Positions 57,961-64,000 of a stretch of 64,000 nucleotides of DNA are shown in pieces (position 1 is the first letter of the stretch; every line of letters starts with the position of its first letter). This DNA is from Topomyia yanbarensis. Lineage: Eukaryota; Arthropoda; Insecta; Diptera; Culicidae. Made by a program: the position numbers and the translations under genes. The DNA is taken from assembly GCF_030247195.1 (NCBI RefSeq), contig NC_080671.1, positions 32,834,343 through 32,898,342 on the forward strand. Reading direction: 5' to 3'. The notes under the pieces are model-generated. The model ran no database searches. It was given only the letters and a program-made list of their open reading frames with translations, and was not told where the DNA came from.

Positions 57961-58843
57961 ATCTCCAAATGGCATAATTCCGAAACCGTCATATTTGAAG
58001 TATTAAAATCATGGAGAATTATTTTTTTCAGAAAATAGTAACAGAGTTCCTTTCTTTAGCGAATTTGTTGAGACTATCATTTAAAACAACTTTATTTGCA
58101 GGAATAAATACTACGTGTAGGGAGTATATCGAGTTTTAAAAAAATATTTACGAAATGTTCCTTAATCTATTTTTTTAATTTTAAACAACTTTTTATTGCG
58201 AGTTTCACAAACTCAAGCTTTGGATAAACTGTAAAATTTATTGTTTATAAATAATAGAAGATCAAAAAAGTAAAATCATAATAATTTATTTTAAAGGCGC
58301 AAAAATCCTAAAATATGTTGATACCCCGAACACACGGAGCCTTCATGTCTTCACCAAAGTGGTTTGTAATAGCACTCTCTAAAATTTTGCTGAAGACATT
58401 AAGTCTCGAACTAGATTTGTTTGAAGAGTAAATTCTCCATAAATATTTCTTAGAGGATATAACGCCAAAGTTATTTTATCAGATGATGTGCTGTTTAACG
58501 TTTGTAAAATTCATCGAAGATACTAAACCTCCGGAATTGGCGGTTGCAAAATGATGTGGTCTTGACCTTAAATTACTGTTTGCGAACATTTATTTTACCT
58601 ATTCATATAATTGGTAACACAACAAAAACAAAAGCTCATTAAAATTGATCAGGACCTGCTAGAGTCGAACGGAAAACGCCATTTTTCATAAGTTTTACTC
58701 TACTTTCGGAAAGTGTTATACTCGGTATTAATCATATTACGTTTTCGTCTCAACTCTACGCATTCCCAAAATAAAGACATGTTCAGCAAATGTTGTATGT
58801 TTCATGTTTCTGTATTTTCAACTTCGCTTCCTATCAACCCTAG
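57961..58843. other. Unassigned AT-rich intronic sequence
   Basis: No gene or recognisable repeat. Confidence 0.4.
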
Positions 58844-59056
58844 AACGGTTTTGTGGGGTACATTTGTACCTTAGTGCTATTTGCAATTCCCATTATTCCG
58901 TTACGGTTTATTTTAACTGCAAGCAAACTTTATCATAAATCAAATTGATTATTAAACTTCAATTAAAGAAGGTGCAACCGACTTGTTTCATTTGACCAAC
59001 CTAACAGTGCCCGTTTAAAGTTTATATAGGGTACAAATGTACCACACAAAACCGTT
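58844..59056. mobile_element. 213-bp inverted-repeat element with GGTACAAATGTACC core
   Basis: Terminal arms of 27 bases (58844-58870 and 59030-59056) match as inverted repeats with one mismatch. Each starts aacggttttgtg and ends in the stem-loop motif ggtacatttgtacc. The same core occurs alone at 34896-34913. No target duplication is obvious (TA-like flanks only). A MITE of unknown class. Confidence 0.6.
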
Positions 59057-59331
59057 TACGTTTTGTTTTGTCATGTGTATATAAATCGGAAAATTTATTA
59101 TATCTTTTTATACGCAAAATATCATTACATAGAAAGCGAGAAACTTGCATGAAATTGTGTAGGCTTCAACATTGTTGAACAATAGAATCTGTTATTTGAT
59201 ATTATAAAGCTACTATAGCAAAGTAACTAGAAAAGGCGCTTGGGTCGTAATCGTCCTTTTGGTTTAGAGGATAACAGAGGCACATTAGTGAATATGTTTT
59301 AATATAATATAATATGTACTACGCACCATTC

Positions 59332-61035
59332 CACAGTGGGACGAGCCCGGACTTAAGTCCATGTATGAAGGTTATGCGATATTCTCACTAGTATTTTTCT
59401 CGTATCAGCTGAGCCATCAGAGACATTTTCGCGAGATTTTAGGTGATTTGAATGCAAAATGAATTTTTGACAGCTTTTTTAAGGGCATAACTCAAGTGTT
59501 TTTTGCATTATTTGACCATAGCAACTATATACGGTTATTCTCGTTTTCCAAAGAAACGGTTGATTTTATGAATTGCATTGCTTCATCAAAACTATCCGTG
59601 TGATAAAATTACATCGTAAAATCGCCAAAAATAAGTCACTAGTTGGTTTAGTTAGTGTTTAGATAACTGTTTGTCATGATTTTTTATTGAATTCGAACTT
59701 CTAAAGCGATAACAACAACGACGCCCGTGAATGCCCGCGATCACCCTATGCTCATTCGAATGCTTTTCATTTTCTCTTTAAAATGAGCCTATGCTAGTTT
59801 TGCGAAAACTTGCGATAAGCAGTCAAAATTTGAAAAAACTGTGAATGGAGACGCATGGTTATTACTGATATTTAATTTGAATATTCACTTTATGACTAGA
59901 ATAATGCCACTAATTTATGCACAACTTTCAAATAGCATTTAAACCATGATCTACAAGGGTTTTAGTAGTGATCAAGAGTAAGGAGCCGAGTGGGAAGTAT
60001 GGTTTTTAAGTGGTAAAGGAATTAGGAATGTTTAAAATTCAGTAAATATTTTCAACCATCTGAAATGTGTCATAAAATGTTTCATGAACTATTTTTGCTA
60101 ACTTACGCAATAACTGTCAAATTGAGTGAACACAGTTGAGCTCTAGTCATTTGGTGAGACTATTTTTTCCGAGTTTGCATAGCACTGATATAGCTTAAGG
60201 GTATGCGATATTATCCAAATAAAATAAGACCATGTTTAAATGAACCATGTACGCGAAAAAAGGATTTTGGATTTATTTTAAGGTATGAAATAAGCAATCT
60301 ATGCAACTTAAAACACACCTGCGAAAACAAAATCGTTAACCATTAAGTATGTAAATCAATATTCCATTAAGATGCTACAATAACAAGTGAATGTAAATCA
60401 ATATTCCACTAAGACGCTCAAAATGCTTGTTTTAAAAATGAAAAAAAATGTAGTTTTCATACCAAGTAACCCACTAATGAATTAAACGTTTTAAAATTAG
60501 TCGACCACATCTTATTTGATCCTTAAAAATAATATAGTCATTTCTAAAGCCCCATAATGAGATGTCAATCAATTCGTTTCAATATGGAAAATAAATTTCA
60601 AAATTACAATTGACAGAAATCTTTATTAAAAACAAAATATTTACTTTTGAGCCACTCTAATAAGTAGTAAAGTTAATTTCTACTTTCTATAACCAACATA
60701 GGAATTCCGCACACAAAAATGTCTTTAAAAAAATTTTGAGCCTTCACAACAAAATAATTATTTTTGAGCCACCCTAATGTATAATGAATTTTTTTGCAAA
60801 TGTTAATATCAAAAACGATTTAGCACATGAAAATTAATATACACAAATTTTAAGAACGATTCAGAAAAAAAAATATTTTTGAGACACCCTAATGAATAGT
60901 AAATGTTCATTTTTGAAATGTTTTAATATCGAAAACGAATTCAGCATACCAAAATTACATAAAAACGTCCTATATGAACCGATACGGAAAAGTTTGGACT
61001 TTAGTCCACCTTTTGTTCTAAGTCGTGCCACTGTG
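59332..61035. mobile_element. 1.7-kb non-autonomous element with Transib-like ends
   Basis: The ends are CACAGTGGGACGAGC on the left and, inverted, CACAGTGGCACGACT on the right. A 5-bp direct repeat CATTC flanks it at 59327-59331 and 61036-61040. A CACAGTG-type terminus with a 5-bp duplication is the combination known for Transib transposons, whose transposase is related to RAG1. Both ends carry a subterminal ggactt(a/t)agtcc palindrome. No transposase is encoded. The inside holds degenerate tandem repeats (60465-60900). Confidence 0.6.
60465..60905 (+). repeat. Degenerate ~116-bp tandem repeat inside the Transib-like element
   Basis: The motif tttgagccaccctaatg recurs at about 60645, 60763 and 60879 (spacing 117 and 115), with weaker copies near 60465 and 60548. 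Units are strongly diverged. Confidence 0.6.
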
Positions 61036-61040
61036 CATTC

Positions 61041-61660
61041 AATTCCTCATCTTCTGTAGCCCAGGCTCTGGAACGTACAATACACCTCTCTCTTCGGCGT
61101 CTTCCTGTTTTAACTTCGTTACTGCATATTGCTGTATATTTACTGTTTGTATTGGCGTTTGGTGTTCAAACAAGCATCGGAATAAATACACTTTTTTGTT
61201 GTTTTTTGTATTATTTACTATTTGTTCAAAAGGAAATTTACAACGCCGTATAGATAGTCAAAATCGGTTAGAAACTTCCGAAGTTATAGCAGTATTAAGG
61301 AAAAAGGGGGATTTTGACGTATTTTGAAGACTTTTGACATTAAAAATGTCTTACTCCACTATCTGGGGCTAGGTGTCATTCTAAAATCTAAACTATCTCC
61401 CATGTAACGAAACTATGTAAGGTTTGCACGCTTATAACTCCGATATTACTAGATGGATTTTAATCATTCATACACCAACCGATTCAGAAACACCTAACTT
61501 AAATATTGGTAATAATTTAATATCTCCCCAATAAAAGTAATCTTTTGGAAATTGGTAAAATTAAAAAGTTCACAAAAAACGGGAAAAATACCATTCGTGA
61601 GGCAGATTTCTCAGACACAGCCGTCAAAAGAGGGCAGCTTAGTTGCTCAATGAAACACGA
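61041..61660. other. Unassigned intronic sequence
   Basis: No gene or repeat supported. Confidence 0.4.
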
Positions 61661-61666
61661 AAAGTC

Positions 61667-61702
61667 ATAAATAGAAGCAACGCATGTCCGTTTAAATCAG
61701 TT
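61667..61702 (+). promoter_or_regulatory. TATA + initiator core promoter (relic A)
   Basis: ATAAATAG at 61667 and TCAGTT at 61697, with 32 bases from the box to the initiator A, the classic arthropod spacing. A hAT-like MITE has inserted 9 bases past the initiator A. The sequence after the MITE aligns with the leader of relic B, so this is one half of a tandem duplication. Confidence 0.5.
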
Positions 61703-61707
61703 GTTGC

Positions 61708-62440
61708 CAGTGATGCCACAAGTACAGATTTATCTAGAAAGGTACAGATTTTTGAAGCATTTTTGGTACAGATTCTGAACGGTACAGATTACAGATTTTT
61801 GTAAAAAAGTACAGATTGGTACAGATTTTTTTACATGACAGCAAGGTAAAATATTGTTAGATATATTAGAATGCGATGCATCCCAGTAAACAGCAGGTAA
61901 ACGTTGAGTTAGACAGCAGTGACGGTGTAACTGGTACTGACTGAGCTTTAGCTGAAGCTGTCGTTAGAATGCGATATGCGAGAAACCTGCTTCAAGCAAA
62001 TCAAAGGGATGATGTCTAAGTGAAAGCCGAGCGAATCATCTCGAAGTGCATACGTTTACTCTGACCTGCTTCATTTGAATTCCTGCAAGCAGGTTGCTTG
62101 GGTCCTATTGATATTACCAGCCCCACTTTGTTGGCCACCTTCGGTTGCAAACAAAATGGCAGCGACAATTGGAGCTGGAGTTGATATTGACTTTACCCAG
62201 TCAAACTCATCCGGAATTCTAACTGGTTTCTTACGGAATTCCACCTCAAATAAAACAACCGATTCAGAATGTCAGGTTTGATTTCCCCGAATGAAAAATA
62301 ATAATAATATGTAAGAAATTTTTTTTTTTAAATGACCTTGTTATTGCTTGGGTACAGAATCCGGTTCAGATTTTTTATAGAAGAGTACAGATAGAAAAGA
62401 TTTTTTAACTCCTGGTACAGGTTTAATTGTGGCAACACTG
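61708..62440. mobile_element. 733-bp hAT-like MITE with 8-bp duplication GTTGTTGC
   Basis: The ends read CAGTGATGCCACAAG and, inverted, CAGTGTTGCCACAAT. An exact 8-bp duplication GTTGTTGC flanks it (61700-61707, 62441-62448), diagnostic of hAT-type transposition. Subterminal regions are packed with ggtacagattttt repeats, probably transposase-binding sites. No transposase frame. Confidence 0.87.
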
Positions 62441-62565
62441 GTTGTTGCTCTTATCCCACACGAGCAACGTCGTCTCCGGGCGATGCAATAAGCGCTATCG
62501 ATTTTCGGAAACGTTGGCATTTGCACACACTCGCACCTAAGTGACTAAACCATATACGGTTAGTT

Positions 62566-62602
62566 TATAAATAGAGGTGACGCGTACCCGTTCGAATCAG
62601 TT
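62566..62602 (+). promoter_or_regulatory. TATA + initiator core promoter (relic B)
   Basis: TATAAATAG at 62566 and TCAGTT at 62597, with the same 32-base spacing as relic A and the same flanking words (acgcgtacccgttcgaatca against acgcatgtccgtttaaatca). Complete to the leader and an ATG at 62613, but no open frame follows. Confidence 0.5.
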
Positions 62603-62740
62603 TTTGTTCTTATGTCGAACGGGTAAGATCAAGGCTGCAGCGTCTGGGCACTACAATAAGCGGTAGACGCTATGCATTTTCGGCAGCGGTGGCCGTGTGC
62701 GGATTTTTCGGGTACCAGCACGGTGTCACAGAATGATTTG
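62603..62740 (+). pseudogene. Possible histone H2A 5' relic behind promoter B
   Basis: After the ATG, the words ggtaagatcaagg, tctgggcactacaataagc and gcggtagacgctatgcat align loosely, in order, with the coding sequence expected for the H2A N-terminal region (GGKVK..., then RAGLQFPVGRIH). Several indels break the frame. The matching part of relic A (62449-62530) shows the same order. Based on remembered codon-level likeness only, so weak. Confidence 0.25.
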
Positions 62741-62784
62741 CAAAGTGGGTGGGCGGGGTGGTTTGGATTTAATTCAATACGGTG

Positions 62785-63535
62785 CAGCGTTGCCAACATT
62801 TTTTTCAAAAAAACTGGAACCTTTCTAGTAAAAAAACTGGAAAAAAACTGGATGCTCGAAAAAACCTACTATACTCTTGTTATGTTTAAGTCAACGATTC
62901 AATGAACGTAATTTTAAGTAAACACGTATGTTCCAAACCTTTTATTGAAAATTTGAGTCAGTTTTTGATATTGTTGTCCAAATTTTAAAAAATATTAAAA
63001 CATCTGAATTTGAATGTAATTCTAATAGTTACAGTCGAATTTTACTGTTTTGAAGATTTTCAATCTACACAAAATCCACAAAATCGTAAATTTAAGACCC
63101 TTTACTAAACTTGAGAATGCGCTTAATCCTTTCTTACGATAGTATAGCAACTAGCTGCGAATACAACAAATGTTCATGTAAATATTTGACACAATGTACT
63201 GCCACCTTTATGTTTGAGTAAAATTCATTTGAAATCGTATCAAAATGCACATTCTTGTACCGTTTTACTCACAAGTAGTATAAAAAGAGTTCAGGTCACG
63301 GTGGATTTAAATCTTATTCTGCGGCACTCTGCATCATCCCATCGCTTGCTTGAAAATTCTGTGAGTCGAGTTACAATTTGTGAGAAAGAAAACTAAATAA
63401 ATGAATATTAAAAAAAACTGGATAAAACTGGCTAAAATTTCAAAAAACTGGAAGATTTTTCCGATTGTCTGTTTGACTGGATGTTGTAAAAAAACCTGGA
63501 AGAATCCAGTTTAGACTGGAAGGTTGGCATCGCTG
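62785..63535. mobile_element. 751-bp hAT-like MITE with 8-bp duplication ATACGGTG
   Basis: The ends read CAGCGTTGCCAAC and, inverted, CAGCGATGCCAACC. An exact 8-bp duplication ATACGGTG flanks it (62777-62784, 63536-63543). Subterminal repeats of aaaaaactgga/tccagttt occur at both ends. No transposase. Related to, but distinct from, the MITE at 61708-62440: same terminal word pattern, different subterminal repeat. Confidence 0.88.
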
Positions 63536-63775
63536 ATACGGTGTGTGCTGCTTAAGAGTGTTGCGTTTGAAAAAAATATATTTATTTTTATGCATGCGTG
63601 TGCGTTGTAACTTGTTAATCCATGTTTACGGCGCTTTGTAGCTGCGTAGGGTAAAGAGCCAATTGGTTTTCATGTTTCATATTTCGGTTATATTTTTTTA
63701 TCAGTAAGGCATCTGACAACGTGCTTCTGTAGTTATTGCACTGTTCAGCAGCGTAGTATTTTATATAGGAGAGTA

Positions 63776-63893
63776 CACTCAGGTTTTTTACGCGGATTTT
63801 GAAATTTACGCGGTTTTCATTAACGAGTTTTTTTTTAAATTTACGCGGTTTTCATTTACACGGCCTGTATCCCCTGCGTGAAAAATCTGAGTG
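63776..63893. mobile_element. 118-bp TA-flanked MITE
   Basis: The ends read CACTCAGGTTTTTTACGCGG and, inverted, CACTCAGATTTTTCACGCAG. TA lies on both sides (63774-63775, 63894-63895), as in Tc1/mariner-type MITEs. The word tttacgcggttttcatt is repeated inside. Confidence 0.8.
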
Positions 63894-64000
63894 TAATTGC
63901 ATCGGAAACAATCACATTCCCAGCAGAACTTTTTGTTTTCTAATTTCAAACACTTTTGTTTCGTACTGCACACAACGGAAAATTTTAAAACAGAACTTAC

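Overview
The window looks like nuclear DNA from an insect, most likely a mosquito (Culicidae, Aedes/Culex-like). The evidence is small spliced genes with GT/AG introns in an AT-rich background, and a crowd of RNase H-bearing I-type, Jockey, CR1, L1-like and R1-like LINEs, BEL/Pao pol, a tRNA-derived SINE and many MITEs. The species is an inference; no search was possible. No prokaryotic, CRISPR or organellar features are present.

Host genes are few. Two paralogous takeout/JHBP-domain secreted-protein genes lie in the same orientation at 899-1686 (first exon uncertain, candidate 310-400) and 22893-23820, with introns at identical positions and phases. About 21 kb of transposons separates them. 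A third gene starts at 51597 with the N-terminal exon of a CRAL-TRIO (alpha-tocopherol-transfer-protein-like) protein. No further exon is visible, so its first intron probably runs past the window end and holds everything from 51.8 to 64 kb.

The rest is layered transposon DNA. 2.2-6.9 kb: decayed R1-like LINE (-) and broken BEL/Pao pol (+). 8.25-14.45 kb: full-length RNase H-type LINE copy 1 (-) with two intact ORFs and a 13-bp target duplication. 16.1-21.6 kb: Jockey LINE (+), split by a solo LTR (AAGAC duplication) and by an inverted-repeat MITE. 24.7-29.9 kb: CR1 LINE (-), split by two insertions at TTAA. 30.6-33.8 kb: second CR1 family (-). 35.0-41.2 kb: L1-like LINE (-), split by a 1-kb retroposon (24-bp duplication) and by a truncated RNase H LINE copy 3. 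41.7-43.5 kb: large inverted-repeat element. 44.5-50.6 kb: full-length LINE copy 2 (+), with a frameshift.

51.8-64 kb: a SINE with a 12-bp duplication; a composite foldback built on a 117-bp satellite that itself carries a TA-flanked pogo-like element; a 213-bp inverted-repeat element; a 1.7-kb element whose ends look like Transib/RAG signal heptamers with a 5-bp duplication; two hAT-like MITEs with 8-bp duplications; two tandem TATA+initiator promoter relics, possibly histone-H2A derived; and a small TA MITE.

No new gene system is evident. The value lies in the nested insertions, many of which can be undone on paper to give an uninterrupted target, and so give an order of events.
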